Below the pieces are notes generated by a model, which was not told where the DNA came from, did not search any database, and saw only the letters and a program-made list of their open reading frames with translations. This document shows positions 48,401 through 56,691 of a stretch of DNA of 64,000 nt, one piece after another (within the stretch, counting starts at the first letter, position 1; the number at the start of each line of letters is the position of its first letter). The DNA is from Paroedura picta (taxonomy: Eukaryota; Chordata; Lepidosauria; Squamata; Gekkonidae), in NCBI RefSeq assembly GCF_049243985.1, contig NC_135369.1, positions 24,722,765-24,786,764 on the forward strand. The letters run 5' to 3'. Position numbers and translations under genes: made by a program.

Positions 48401-51400
48401 TGGGTAGGGCTCTTCCATACATCTCCCCACCCTGTGCATTTTTACTGTTGTGAATTTTCAAGGGAAGGTGCTGTCATCATTGGTGTCATTAGCAGTGGCA
48501 TCAGAGAACTCCCTTATTTATTTTTTAAATAGTCCTAAAATATTGATGTATGGCTTTAATGTTGTTCTGATAATTTAAGCAGGTGCTCTGAATTTCCCGC
48601 TTTCTTTTTTTTTTTTAAGCAGTAAGTCTCTGGACTCTTTAGTTGTGAAGATATGCCCTTTTCTTTATATCTCCACAAGAGAAGAAGCTAGAGACTTACT
48701 ACCATGATATATTGATATCTTAGGGCCATTAAAAACAAACAAACCTGGAATCACTTGTATTCAGGACAGGGGGGAGTGGGAGTAGCTTAATAATGGTGAC
48801 AGTCCTGTCATTGAAAAGGGCGCTGGAGGTGAAGAAGAAGAAGAGTTGGTTCTTATATGCCGCTATTCGCTACCCGAAGGAGGCTCAAAGCGGCTTACAG
48901 TCGCCTTCCCATTCCTCTCCCCACAACAGACACCCTGTGAGGGAGGGGAGGCTGAGAGAGCCCTGATATCACTGCTCAGTCAGAACAACTTTATCAGTGC
49001 TGTGGGGAGCCCAAGGTCACCCAGCTGGTTGTATGTGGGGGAGTGCAGGATCGAATCCAGCATGCCAGATTAGAAGTCCGCACTCCTAACCACTACACCA
49101 AACTGGCTCTCTTTCCCTGGGTGGGACAAAGAAAATGAATAGAAACATTATGGACTAGGAAAAAGGTGACTCAAAATTGGCTTCCAGAAAAATATTAGGG
49201 TAAAAATGGCCTCAAACTGAAGTGAAAACTAAAGGCAGAAAATGCATGTGGAAATCAGGAGATCAACCAAAGCAGTATGTGGCCAGAAGTGGAGGAGGGA
49301 TGCAGAAAAAGCCCTAGGAAGGGTAGGATAAGGGCTGCTAACAGGCTTGGTGCAAAATGTCCTGTCCCTTTGATAGAGATTCAAAGGGATGTTATTTATC
49401 TCCATGCAGTACAGTGCTTCAAGGCCTATTTCCACTTATTAAGCTTTGATTAAAGGGTCAGTTCTTCTCCAAGCCAGCTGGCAACCCTCCTTGGCAGAAG
49501 AACCAGGGCAATAAGATAGCAACCCTAAACCAGAGGAGGGATCCTTGGTGTTTCAGCTAAGGACTGCATCTAGGTGATTCTTCCATCCAGGATTCTTCCA
49601 TCACATCCGATGAGGGATGTGAGGAATTGCTAATTTCTGCAACTCAATCCCATGGCCTATGGCCTGCCACCAAGTACTTTCTTGTGCAATTTCAGCTCCC
49701 ATGAGCAGGGTTCCTGGAGGCTACTTGTGGAGATTGGAGATGCACTAAGCACAAGATGAGAGCCCCTGCTGTTTTAACTGCTACTCAATATACATTAGTT
49801 TAGGACCCAAAAGTGCCAGGATCGAATCCCTATTCTTCCACAGAAGCTTGCTGGATGGCCTTTTTATTTATTCATTCATTTAATTTATATAGTGCCTCAC
49901 ACTACGATGTCTTGGGGAGGTGTACATAGAACAGTAAAAAACGAAAAGTACATCAAAGGCATTTGTAACAATAAGGATGATTAATAAGAGTCAAAACGAC
50001 ACAATAGCAAAATTTCAGGACCTATGGAACATTAGTGAGTTGCCTGGTATGGATGGAACCAGGTTGTAGGGAGGCCCCAATGCTGGCCTCAACCAAAAGC
50101 CTGGCAGAAGAGCTCTGTTTTGCAGGCTGTACGGAACTGCTTAAGCTCCAGTAGGGCCTTGATTTTGTTGGGGAGCTCATTCCACCAGATTGGGGCCATG
50201 GCCCAAAAGGCCCTTGCTCTGGTCTGAACTTCTTTGGGGCCAGGGATCACCAGCCTGTTGGAATGAATGGAGTGCGTAGCTTTTGGGGATCAGCTCTTTG
50301 GGCTGATCTCTCTCTCTCTCAAACGTAACCTGTCTTAAACAGCTGTTATTGTGAGGGCAGATGCACAGAGAAGAACGTTGTAAGGTGCTTTGGGTCTCCA
50401 GTAGAAAGAAAAGTGAGATATAGATAAATAAACAAATAATTTGAAATCGAAGTGAGACTCAGCCTCAGTCAGCTCACCTCTGGCTTGGCAACTCCAAGCA
50501 GGTTACATCGGCCTGAAGAAATACCACATTGGGTCGGTGCCCGTTCTCCTTCTTGTTATGCGTGACAAAGCTCTCCATGAAATCCACAGCTGTGACATGA
50601 TGTGCCAGATCTGCAAGAGGCCCAGTGAACCGGCTGACAAAAAAGAAAAGTTGAGGCAGGAAGGGTCTCCGGCCTGGAATCTGACAGGAATATCTCTAAA
50701 ACACACACAGTAGGAGGCTGATCTTTCACCTTCCAATGTCACCATTTTCTTCAGGGGAACACTCTCTATATAAGTCTGCTCCACTTGGGGACTGGCTGTC
50801 CTGGCTAGAACTCAAGGCTATATGGAAATGTCCCTTAACTCAAAAGGCTCCCCCCCCTTTGACCCCTTTGACCCTCAGATTTGTAAGAGGGTTACTCCTC
50901 AGTGTCAAAAGAAAAGCACTTTGTGCACATATATGTTTTCTTCTTTGACCACTACTTAATGTTTCAGGGATCAACTCTAACTTTGAACCTTTGTTTCCAA
51001 AAGTGGGACAATCTGCTCTGGTACAGGAATTGAGACCCCGAAAGGGCCCCTGCTGTCCCTTCGGAACTCCCCCACCAGCCAAGAAACTACAGTAGTACCT
51101 TCAATGCACGGGGGAGCATTTGGTGCCTGAAAATACACAGTCTTCCTAAAGCAGGGGTAGTCAAACTGCGGCCCTGCAGATGTCCATGGACTACAATTCC
51201 CATGAGCCCCTGCCAGCATTTGCTGGCAGGGGCTCATGGGAATGGTAGTCCATGGACATCTGCAGGGCCGCAGTTTGACTACCCCTGTCCTAAAGCATCC
51301 TTCCCTGCAGCAGAGAGGTCACCAGAAGCTCCCGGGAAAGCCATCCTGTGCCTTGCTGAACTAATTGCTCCTATATTGATACATATTGCAGGGACATGCA

Positions 51401-52756
51401 AGGGTGCTTTACGGCTTTGACTGTTTGTGGCTCTGCTGTGACTCGGGTTGCCAGCTCCAGGTTAGGAAAAACCTGGAGATTTTGGGAGGTAGAGGCTTAG
51501 GAGGGCAGGGTTTGTTGAGCAGAGGTTCACCTTCCAAAGAAATCATTTTCTCCAGGGGTTAACTGACCTCTGTAGCCTTGAATTGCAATAACGGGGTATC
51601 TGCAGGCACCCCCTGGAGGTTAGTAACCCTAGCTGAGACCCAAACAGAGGAAATATCTTAGATGCAGCAATAACAGTAAATATGCCATCTATGTGCATGG
51701 CATTTCATCATGCAATATTAAAAGAAATGTCCCTGCCCCAAGGAGCATACACTATAAAATTTCAGTCTCCTCAGGAAAGGGAGGAATGCAGCTGGAGACA
51801 GAAATTTACTTGTATGATTTTATTTATTTATAGCCTGTCTTTTTCACTGAGACTCAAGGAAGTTTACATCAAAAAACAAGGATAAAACAGAGAAGAATCT
51901 AAATTCTTGTCAGTTTTGTATCTCAGGCTCTCAGTAAGTGAGAACAAATTTGTGCTCCTGATCATTGGCAAAACCTCTCAAAGACTGAGGAGTCAGGGGG
52001 TTGCAACTTCCCTGGACAATGTTTTAGCTTGGCAGTGTCGCTGCGGGATCTTTTTTTGGGGGGGCAGCTCCTGCGTTCTCCATAGCACACAGTGTCCTTC
52101 ACTATCTTTGACTGGTTTGACTGACAACTATATTTGTTCCTCTAAAATCATGTCTGGGTCACAGTGATCTGTGACCATTCAGGTTAGATTAACATGCTTT
52201 AGGCCACGCTGCCTTTGAAAAGTTATTCTGGGGAGATGTCTATAGAGATCATTACCACTTTGATGAAAGATGTGCGTTAGCAGCCTGTTAGTATCTGAGC
52301 ACAATTGGAAATTGCTCCTTCTTACCATCCCTAATTGGCTCGGGGCCAGAGTACCTGAAGGAGTCAGTGCTGCCTCCTATATTGTCCATCAAAGCACTGA
52401 AGATCCTCTCCCCTAACCTTGCTCTCCACACCTTTCCCGCAGATGTAGTTAGAAGACAAACCCAATGCAGGGCTTTTTCAGGGGTGACACCACACCACTG
52501 AAACACCCTCCCCCTTGAACAACCTTTCTCAACTTTTTTACCATTGAGAAACCCTGAAGTATTCTTCAGGCTTCAAGGAACCCCAGAAGTGGCGCAATCA
52601 TGCAGAATATGGTTAGGAGGCATAGCTGTGTACATGCCCACCTGGGGCCCCTTCCCTTCCCACGCTCTCCAGGCCCATCAGTGGCCATTTGGGGTTGGGG
52701 GTGGGTGGGTCACCATGACCATCTATGGTTGTGTCATCTGATAAATGTTTAACAAT

Positions 52757-52832
<76 letters not shown>

Positions 52833-53892
52833 TGAACTCCCACCTATTTGGGAAACCCTTTCTGGGTCATCAAGAAACCAAAGGATTTCAGGAAACCGTG
52901 GTTGAGAAAGCCTGTCCTTGAGGCTCATTGGGTGCCTATGTTACAGTCCTTTAGGGGCCAGTTCAAATAAAAAATAAATAAATATTTTTGTCGTTGTTTA
53001 CTCAGACTCTCGAGCTTTACTTGAGGAGTTGTATAAGTTGTTTTTACAATCTTTTCACATTGGGAATTGTTTTTGAATATAATTTTTAGGTTTCTGGATG
53101 TTATGCTTTTATTATCTATCAATTCTTATGCTGTTGCTTTAATGATTTCATTGATTTGTTTTTGTGTGTGGTTTTTTTTTGCTTTCCGAGGCACCTTGAA
53201 GGAGATCTCTGGAGAGACAACTCAGGCATCTCCTTAAGGTTGCCAACTCTGGGTTCAGAAATACCTGGAGATTTGAGGGTGGCGCCTGGGAGAGGAGAAT
53301 CGAGTTTCAGGAGGGTAGGGAACCTTGGTACAATGCCCCGCAGTCCACCTTCCAAAGCAACCATTCTCTCCATAAGAATAAATATTTAACATATATAAAC
53401 AACTGAATCAATAATAAGTGATTCATGAATTCTGGAGATCAGTGTAATTTCGGGAGACCTCCAGCTGCCACCTGAAGGCTGGCAACCCTCCATCTTTACA
53501 TTAATACATAATCCACAGCCACTCTTGAAGTATTACTCAACATGACAATGCCTCTGAACATGTACAGAATACATTCTTTCCCCTCACCACTAAGACTGTC
53601 ATGGAAGTCTCCTGTGGGTCTCTCTGGGCAGGAAGGTGGGCCTACTTGTTGATCATATGAGCCATTGTGTTCCCTTGCCCTCCCCCCTCAACCTCTCACC
53701 CAATCCCAGCTCCCAGCTCCAACACGTCTAGTCCTTCTACGCAGGGCAAAAGGGCGAGGATCTCCACCATATCCTCCTGCGTGAGTTGCTGAGCGCTTGA
53801 GTCCAACATCATCTCTTCCAATGAGGATGACTTTGAGTGTTCTTGCCAGAACTGGCACATCAAGATGCGAGGGGAGGTGGATCCTGTACTGT
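30370..53892 (-). CDS. PMT: Phosphoethanolamine N-methyltransferase, tandem-domain (11 coding exons)
   Basis: The enzyme methylates phosphoethanolamine three times with SAM to phosphocholine, the precursor of phosphatidylcholine, in the cytosol. Minus-strand exons are 53892-53700, 50633-50478, 46486-46350, 41332-41187, 40884-40696, 37498-37409, 35841-35752, 34985-34863, 33661-33530, 31210-31094 and 30483-30370. All junctions are GT/AG and phase-consistent. From the ATG at 53860 they give 484 residues and a stop. Domain 1 has SAM motif VLELGAGIG (46-54), and domain 2 has [10 protein letters not shown] (277-286). By alignment recalled from the Plasmodium enzyme, Tyr237 (SEQY) and His352 (SRDTILH) correspond to its catalytic pair. 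The domain order matches the plant and fish forms (first step by domain 1, later steps by domain 2). Mammals lack the gene. The start is uncertain: the 53860 ATG has a poor context, and the frame is open upstream to the acceptor, so a small 5' exon may exist. No lesion is seen in any exon. Confidence 0.95.
30648..30773. mobile_element. Palindromic hAT-type MITE in the last PMT intron
   Basis: It has perfect 8-bp flanks CCTCAAAG (30640-30647, 30774-30781). The variant end begins CAGGGGTAGTCAACCTGTGG, as in the copies at 33693 and 35502. Confidence 0.95.
31094..31210 (-). CDS. PMT: PMT exon (residues 409-447)
   Basis: It encodes [20 protein letters not shown], then [19 protein letters not shown], part of the domain 2 C-terminal helix region. 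Phase 0 on both sides. Confidence 0.95.
31480..32045. repeat. Four-unit foldback repeat in a PMT intron
   Basis: Two diverged units of about 130 bp read on the minus strand (31480-31765) and two read on the plus strand (31795-32045). Shared words are TATTGAACTRACC, ACAAAACACATGCAGA and AGGAAAATGAGAAT. The arms face each other around a short centre at about 31770-31795. Class unknown. Confidence 0.65.
32350..32432 (+). mobile_element. CR1 3' tail
   Basis: TTTAGGCTGATCCTGCGTTG runs to CCCCTTCCAACTCTATGATG, the extreme 3' end of CR1 only. Confidence 0.85.
32930..33135 (+). repeat. 5S-rRNA-derived SINE
   Basis: GGAAGCTAAGTAGGGTCAGC and TTGGTTAGTACTTGGAGGGG match the 5S rRNA internal promoter. 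The body ends at GCTATGACTTGACGGCATTT. It is nearly full length. Confidence 0.85.
33240..33340 (-). mobile_element. Bov-B 3' end, very short
   Basis: Antisense Bov-B terminus only (GTTAGGTGCAAAGTCATGTC to CATTCCCCAGAGTCCATT). Confidence 0.85.
33530..33661 (-). CDS. PMT: PMT exon (residues 365-408)
   Basis: It encodes [20 protein letters not shown], then [20 protein letters not shown] and EYGQ. The SDYC strand of domain 2 is intact. The acceptor is TATGTCTCCCCAG, with a branch-point-like CTCTGACA 25 bases upstream. Confidence 0.95.
33693..33828. mobile_element. Palindromic hAT-type MITE 31 bp upstream of a PMT acceptor
   Basis: The flanks TGTCAGAG (33685-33692) and TGTTAGAG (33829-33836) match at 7 of 8. 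On the gene strand they read CTCTGACA and CTCTAACA, both fitting a branch-point consensus. Confidence 0.95.
33935..34085 (+). repeat. 'GGCACCACTGGATTCAGA' family copy
   Basis: GTGTAGCCCTGTTGGTCTGA, AACAAAGTTTTATTCTAGAA and AAAGGCACCACTGGATTCAG form the longest copy of the family marked at 5625. Class uncertain. Confidence 0.55.
34192..34237. repeat. (ATTCT)n microsatellite
   Basis: About eight TTCTA pentamer units, the last ones imperfect. Confidence 0.9.
34497..34772 (-). mobile_element. Sauria SINE, antisense
   Basis: It runs from GATTTTTATATCCTGCTTTT to the head complement CACTTCACCAATTTGGCC. It is an older subfamily with GAGAAACTGCTCTGTGAGAA, shared with the copy at 37804. Confidence 0.85.
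34863..34985 (-). CDS. PMT: PMT exon (residues 324-364)
   Basis: It encodes [20 protein letters not shown], then [20 protein letters not shown] and L. It holds the SRD-ILH motif of domain 2, including the proposed catalytic His352. Confidence 0.95.
35502..35636. mobile_element. Palindromic hAT-type MITE in a PMT intron
   Basis: It has perfect 8-bp flanks TGCTAAGG (35494-35501, 35637-35644). Confidence 0.95.
35752..35841 (-). CDS. PMT: PMT exon (residues 294-323)
   Basis: It encodes [20 protein letters not shown], then [10 protein letters not shown]. The GLDLS acidic strand end is the usual SAM-ribose contact of domain 2. Phase 0 on both sides. Confidence 0.95.
35976..36258 (+). mobile_element. 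Sauria SINE, full length
   Basis: Head AGCTTGGTGTAGTGGCTAGG, B box GGGTTCGATTCCCC, body, and TATAAGAACCAACTCTTC tail are all present. Confidence 0.95.
36395..36490 (-). repeat. 'TTGCCAAC' family fragment
   Basis: TTTTCTCCAGGGGAATTGAT runs to CCCCACCTAGAGGTTGGCAA. Only one half is present. Confidence 0.6.
37024..37320 (-). repeat. 'TTGCCAAC' family copy carrying a CR1 tail
   Basis: The repeat starts AGGGTTGTCAACTCTGAGCT and ends CCACCTGGAGGTTGCCAAAC. At about 37144-37203 an antisense CR1 tail (ATAGAGTTGGAAGGGACCTC) replaces its centre. Confidence 0.65.
37409..37498 (-). CDS. PMT: PMT exon (residues 264-293), SAM motif of domain 2
   Basis: It encodes [20 protein letters not shown], then [20 protein letters not shown] is the glycine-rich SAM loop. 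Acceptor CTCCCTCTAG and donor GTATTT are both GT/AG. Confidence 0.95.
37601..37760 (-). mobile_element. CR1 3' end, antisense
   Basis: GGTCATCTAGTCCAACCCTC, GGACACTCACAACCCTATCG and the AATGTTAAAAAGTTTCCAAA end belong to the same CR1 subfamily as at 23688. Confidence 0.75.
37764..38215 (-). mobile_element. Two Sauria SINE fragments sharing a 40-bp leader
   Basis: A 40-bp segment (37764-37803) recurs at 37999-38038 with one mismatch. Each copy is followed by an antisense Sauria SINE body, but of different subfamilies. The second is cut in its head by the element at 38216. Confidence 0.7.
38216..38598. mobile_element. Non-autonomous hAT element (CAGGCTTTCTCAACC ends)
   Basis: The ends are CAGGCTTTCTCAACCAGGG and GGGAAAGGCTG, with flanks CGCCACAC and CACTACAC. 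The target lies in the head of a Sauria SINE. It is related to the element at 52520. Confidence 0.8.
39419..39527 (-). mobile_element. CR1 3' tail, antisense
   Basis: ATAACAGAGTTGGAAGGGAC runs to CATCGCTCATCCACTGTAAC. Confidence 0.8.
39905..40552 (+). repeat. Unclassified ~650-bp repeat family, copy 2
   Basis: This is the most complete sense copy. The left end is CTGGGCTGATTCTGCACTTA and the right end is CCCCGTGCAGACTACATCCA. The interior includes GTTCTGCACTTGATTGGGGA and CTGGCCAATCAGGG. The family also occurs at 16413, 59925 and 60440. Confidence 0.65.
40560..40672 (-). repeat. tRNA-derived SINE (B-box type), fragment
   Basis: The antisense B-box region GGCTGAACCTGGGACCTCCA is followed by GCTCTACCACTGAGCC. 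It lies 24 bases from a PMT splice donor. Confidence 0.7.
40696..40884 (-). CDS. PMT: PMT exon (residues 201-263), start of domain 2
   Basis: The 63 codons include [20 protein letters not shown], then PGFVSTGG. This is the signature entry to the second domain. Tyr237 (SEQY) aligns from memory with Tyr19 of the Plasmodium enzyme. Confidence 0.95.
41187..41332 (-). CDS. PMT: PMT exon (residues 153-200), linker between domains
   Basis: It encodes [20 protein letters not shown], then [20 protein letters not shown] and RSVQTYIK. It is the end of domain 1. Confidence 0.95.
41481..41841 (-). mobile_element. GC-rich multi-hairpin element, copy B
   Basis: This is inverted relative to copy A at 24984. 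Hairpins lie at 41501-41519, 41568-41596, 41636-41686 (extra, absent from copy A), 41690-41740, 41748-41792 and 41802-41828, then TTGATTACTAGTT. It sits in a PMT intron. Confidence 0.7.
41978..42182 (-). repeat. tRNA-derived SINE (B-box type), near full length
   Basis: It runs from GCTGCCTTATACTGAATCAG to CTACCACTGAGCCACAGCCC, with the B-box complement GGGATTGAACTTGGGACCTT. Confidence 0.85.
42190..44110. other. PMT intron, little recognisable
   Basis: A CR1-like tail fragment (42290-42420) and one end of an hAT-like repeat (GTTTGAGAACCGCT at about 43162) are the only structures I can point to. Confidence 0.4.
44121..44186. mobile_element. Half-length hAT MITE
   Basis: Only the right arm is present (GCTGGCAGGGGCTCGTGGG to CGACTACCCCTG). 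The flanks ATAGCTGG and CCTTAGAT do not match, so this is probably a deletion remnant. Confidence 0.8.
44655..44788 (-). repeat. 'TTGCCAAC' family copy, left part
   Basis: GGGAAATTCCTTGAAAGTTT runs to GATGTGGAGCATAGAG, where the MITE at 44789 inserts. The remainder (CCATAAAGCTGCCATTCCCA) follows the MITE. Confidence 0.6.
44789..44892. mobile_element. hAT-type MITE with shortened loop
   Basis: CAGGGGTGGCCAAACTG to GGCCACCCCTG, with flanks GCATAGAG and CCATAAAG. About 30 bases of the centre are missing. Confidence 0.85.
44930..45478 (+). mobile_element. CR1 LINE 3' end
   Basis: Broken ORF2 text ([20 protein letters not shown]) ends in TGGCCTGTGTGACCCCTTCC and CTCTAGGATTCTATGA. It is more decayed than the copy at 45560. 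Confidence 0.9.
45560..46207 (+). mobile_element. CR1 LINE 3' end, well preserved
   Basis: The frame 45660-46118 is open for 152 codons, with [53 protein letters not shown] and [20 protein letters not shown]. This is the C-terminal region of CR1 ORF2. It ends in two copies of ATTCTATG, the CR1 terminal repeat. It is the youngest CR1 here. Confidence 0.95.
46350..46486 (-). CDS. PMT: PMT exon (residues 107-151), domain 1
   Basis: It encodes [20 protein letters not shown], then [20 protein letters not shown] and SCFHQS. It holds the post-I ([14 protein letters not shown]) and RPGG motifs of domain 1. It enters at phase 2 and leaves at phase 1. Confidence 0.95.
46948..47231 (+). mobile_element. 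Sauria SINE, full length
   Basis: GAGAGCCAGCTTGGTGTAGT to TATAAGAACCAACTCTTC plus CTT repeats. Confidence 0.95.
47250..47400 (+). repeat. tRNA-derived SINE (B-box type)
   Basis: GCTGTGGCTCAGTGGGAGGG (A box) and CCCAGGTTCAGTCCCTGGCA (B box) show the tRNA-like head in sense orientation. Confidence 0.85.
47535..47612 (+). mobile_element. CR1 3' tail
   Basis: TGATCCTACGTTGAGCAGGG to CCAACTCTATGATTCTATG. Confidence 0.85.
47733..47825 (-). mobile_element. Sauria SINE 3' end, truncated
   Basis: AAGAGTTGGTTCTTATATGC to CGCCTTCCCATTCCTCC. The head is absent. Confidence 0.85.
48320..48390. mobile_element. Half-length hAT MITE
   Basis: Loop and right arm only (CATTCGCTGGCAGGGGCTCC to GACTACCCCTG). 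The right flank ATCTAGGA has no partner on the left. Confidence 0.8.
48831..49111 (-). mobile_element. Sauria SINE, full length, antisense
   Basis: AAGAAGAAGAGTTGGTTCTT to CTAACCACTACACCAAACTG. Low divergence. Confidence 0.95.
49855..50290 (-). mobile_element. L2 LINE 3' end, antisense
   Basis: It opens with the tail complement (TTATTTATTCATTCATTTAA). GAGCTCATTCCACCAGATTG and GGCAGAAGAGCTCTGTTTTG complement the C-terminal ORF2 text seen at 3935. Confidence 0.85.
50478..50633 (-). CDS. PMT: PMT exon (residues 55-105), domain 1
   Basis: It encodes [20 protein letters not shown], then [20 protein letters not shown] and [11 protein letters not shown]. It contains the AVDFMESF acidic loop and the QADVT motif of the SAM pocket. 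Confidence 0.95.
51152..51287. mobile_element. Palindromic hAT-type MITE, full length
   Basis: Perfect 8-bp flanks TCCTAAAG (51144-51151, 51288-51295). Arms are nearly identical. Confidence 0.95.
51446..51634 (-). repeat. 'TTGCCAAC' family copy
   Basis: GGGTTGCCAGCTCCAGGTTA to CCTGGAGGTTAGTAACCCTA. Both inverted ends are preserved. Confidence 0.7.
52520..52914. mobile_element. hAT-type element with an embedded TA microsatellite
   Basis: CAACCTTTCTCAAC and GTTGAGAAAGCCTG form the inverted ends, with flanks CCCTTGAA and TCCTTGAG. About 70 bases of (TA)n at 52760-52829 interrupt it. It is related to the copy at 38216. Confidence 0.75.
52760..52829. repeat. (TA)n microsatellite
   Basis: About 35 uninterrupted TA units. 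Confidence 0.95.
53236..53490 (-). repeat. 'TTGCCAAC' family copy with insertion
   Basis: GGTTGCCAACTCTGGGTTCA to CACCTGAAGGCTGGCAACCC, with about 70 AT-rich bases inserted near 53380. Confidence 0.65.
53700..53892 (-). CDS. PMT: First recognised PMT coding exon (SAM motif of domain 1)
   Basis: From ATG 53860 it encodes [20 protein letters not shown], then [20 protein letters not shown] and [14 protein letters not shown]. FWxEHS...EEMMLDSxA is the conserved start of vertebrate PMT. The acceptor (TTCTCTACGCACAG) lies at 53893, so at least one upstream exon, possibly partly coding, exists and was not found. Confidence 0.9.
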
Positions 53893-54715
53893 CTGTGCGT
53901 AGAGAATTAGGCAGAATAATTAATATTGCAAACGGCCAACTTTGCTGCCCTCTCCTCAAAAATCCGATCCAACAAGTCCATTAGGACCAGATCAGCCCCA
54001 ACCAAGTAAAATGCCTCTGTGAAACATGTCCTCTGGAATCTGGGAGGAAAGTTCAAATTATTCCAGAGTTCGCCAGCATCCCTGTTGTGACATCTTGATT
54101 CTCCTGCAAAATATGTCTGCAACATGTCTGCAAAATATCCCCCCTCCCAATCACTGCTTCTCCATGCAAGCAAGTGCTTTAATATTTGCCTAGACAGTGG
54201 CTGTTAAATGTACATGTGTCCAGCTAGGCAGGTTTCTGGAGAGGAGCCATATCCAGTCCTTCCTGTTTGCACTGACTGTTATGGTTCAGTTGCAGAGCAG
54301 TATGAGGGGTGGCTCAAAAGACTTTGCTTCCTACATCTAAGGGCTCTGCTGCTCTCAGGACTTAGATCAGGCAGTTTTCAGTGCCACTCAAGGCTGGATC
54401 AGGTGAAATAACAACAGACATCTGAGTATGCACAGAGTATTTTCCTTCTGCCCTCTCCTGGGAATCAGAATCTGCTTCTCCCTGTAGCCCAAGACAAGAT
54501 TAGAGGGCAGGGCTCGCTGGCTATGGCGGGGGCGGGGGGGGGGGTATGGAACCCTGCTTCCCTCCTCCCCCAATCACTGGAAAGGTACAACTTCAGGTAC
54601 AAATTCAAAGCAACCACTGAGGCCAAAAATAGGTACAATATAATTTTGGAGAGGGTTAGATGTTCCCCTGCCTAGTATGTCTCTTTATTTTAATTAGAAG
54701 TATCAGAGTTTATGA

Positions 54716-55108
54716 ATCACAGAATCCTAGAATAATAGAGTTGGAAGGGGCCATACAGGCCATCTAGTCCAACCCCCTGCTCAATGCAGGATCAGCCTAA
54801 AGCACCCAGGATGAATATCTGTCCAGCCACTGCTAGAAGATAGTCAGGGGGAGCTCACCACCTCCTTAGGCAGTGGATTCACTGGACTGTGAAAACTTTT
54901 TTCCTGACATCTAGTCAATATCATTATACATGTAGTTTTAAACCGATTATTGTGGCTCCTCTCCTCTGCTGCCAACAGGAAACTTTTCCTGCCCTCCTCC
55001 TAGAGACAACCTTTCAAATACTTAAAAGAGAGCCATCATGTCCCCTCTCAGCCTCCTCTTCTCCAGGCTGAACATTCCCAACTCCCCCAGCCTTTCTTCA
55101 TAGGGCTT
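54716..55108 (-). mobile_element. CR1 LINE 3' end, antisense
   Basis: AATAATAGAGTTGGAAGGGG to CTCTTCTCCAGGCTGAACAT complements the ORF2 C-terminus. Confidence 0.9.
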
Positions 55109-55109
55109 G

Positions 55110-56150
55110 GTCATAAGAAATGAATAAAATAATTCCATTGTGATCATGACTATTTACATCCAACCCGATGAAAAATTTCCAAAAAGGAAAAAAAGAAAAG
55201 AACTCTCCAGGCAATAAATATAATGCCAAAATATTAAACATTCCTAAAAGCTACAAGATATACCACAAAATTGCTATGTGAGTAATGTCTTTTGGTTTGA
55301 CTCTATTTTATTAATGTATACATGTGCACCATTTTTGAATAAAGAGAACCTATGAAAGAATGTCCTCTGCTTTTCATCTGCTGGCTAACTATGGTTTGGG
55401 GGGTTTAAAAAAATAAAATAGCTGTCTGTAAGCAGATTAAACCTGTCCAATATATCTTTGACGAAGGTTCTCTTCCCCCAGACCCCCTTTAACAGTTTCC
55501 TGAATAGTGGAGATTCTTGCTTTCTTCTGCAGCCCTCAGCTGGATCCTTCTCTGGCTTCACCTTTGTCTAATTTTTACTTACAGATCATCAGTAATTTTA
55601 CTTCTCTGAACTGAGATCATCTTAAGACCTTCATTTCTTTTGCCTGACTTGGGAAGTGTACAAGAGAGACGCTGGACTCTGCCCTTTGGGAGATGAAGGA
55701 AATCAACACAAAAATTCCATAGTCTGATTCTGCCCCCACCCCAACTTGGCCTCCCCCCAAATAATACTAACAGGAGACCCTATTCCATATAGGCATCCCC
55801 CCTCCAAAATGTGACCATCCTCTACTTACTGAGTGCCATGAGACCAGCCTGCTTCTGTCTGATTGCTCCCTGACCCCCACAGATTAATCATTAATTAGCA
55901 ATTATCCTGATAATGGGGCTGGCTGATAAAAGACAGAATTACCCAGATCATCTGTATGATCAGCCTCCCGTTCAGTTCATGGGGACATGTATGTCATGCT
56001 CTGAATTAATTAACATTTTCCAGACACACATGTTTAAGTTCATCCTCATTTCTTGCAGCAGGGAGTCTCACAAGTGTTATTTTCCTCCTCAAACCTGGCC
56101 CAAAATGAGGCCAGTGGAGAATTCTAGCTAGGATGTAGCCAAATCCAGGT
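55110..56150. other. No gene or clear repeat recognised
   Basis: AT-rich, upstream of the first recognised PMT exon. I could not find a convincing 5' exon or core promoter. Confidence 0.35.
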
Positions 56151-56179
56151 TTTGAGGAAACTTTTGGATATTTGGGGGA

Positions 56180-56570
56180 AGGTTGGGGTACTAAACCTCC
56201 AGGTGGGGCCTGGAGATCTCCAGACAAAAGTTGAGAAAATGGCTGTTTTGAAGGATGAGCTATATGGCATTATACTCCCTTCCTGGGATGCCAGCCCCCA
56301 TATGGATCCTGGGGATCTCCTGGAATTGCTCGAATGCAGAGATCAGTTCCCTGGGAGAAAATGGGTGCTTTGGAAGATGGCCTCTACAGCAGGGGTAGTC
56401 AAACTGCGGCCCTCCAGATGTCCATGGACTACAATTCCCAGGAGCCCCTGCCAGCGAATGCTGGCAGGGGCTTCTGGGAATTGTAATCCATGGACATCTG
56501 GAGGGCTGCAGTTTGACTACCCCTGCTCTACAGCATTGAACACCACTGACGTCCCTGGTCTCCCCAGACT
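56180..56570 (+). repeat. 'TTGCCAAC' family copy carrying a MITE
   Basis: Two overlapping family fragments. The second (56280 onwards) contains ATGCCAGCCCCCATATGGAT and GAGAAAATGGGTGCTTTGGA and is interrupted at 56390. Confidence 0.6.
56390..56525. mobile_element. Palindromic hAT-type MITE, full length
   Basis: Perfect 8-bp flanks CTCTACAG (56382-56389, 56526-56533). Confidence 0.95.
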
Positions 56571-56691
56571 CCTTCTCCAAATCTCCACTAACAACAACAA
56601 CAGGTGATGCAAATAAGAAAAATGGCAACAAAACCTCTGCTGTGAATAGTTCGAAAACGAGTCAGCAAGTTTAAAGGTGTCTGGGAGGGTT

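Noticed and set aside
53907-54173. 88-codon minus-strand frame just upstream of the first PMT exon, considered as exon 1
   Set aside because: It does not lead in phase to the PMT exon through a GT donor at a sensible place, and the peptide does not resemble PMT N-termini.
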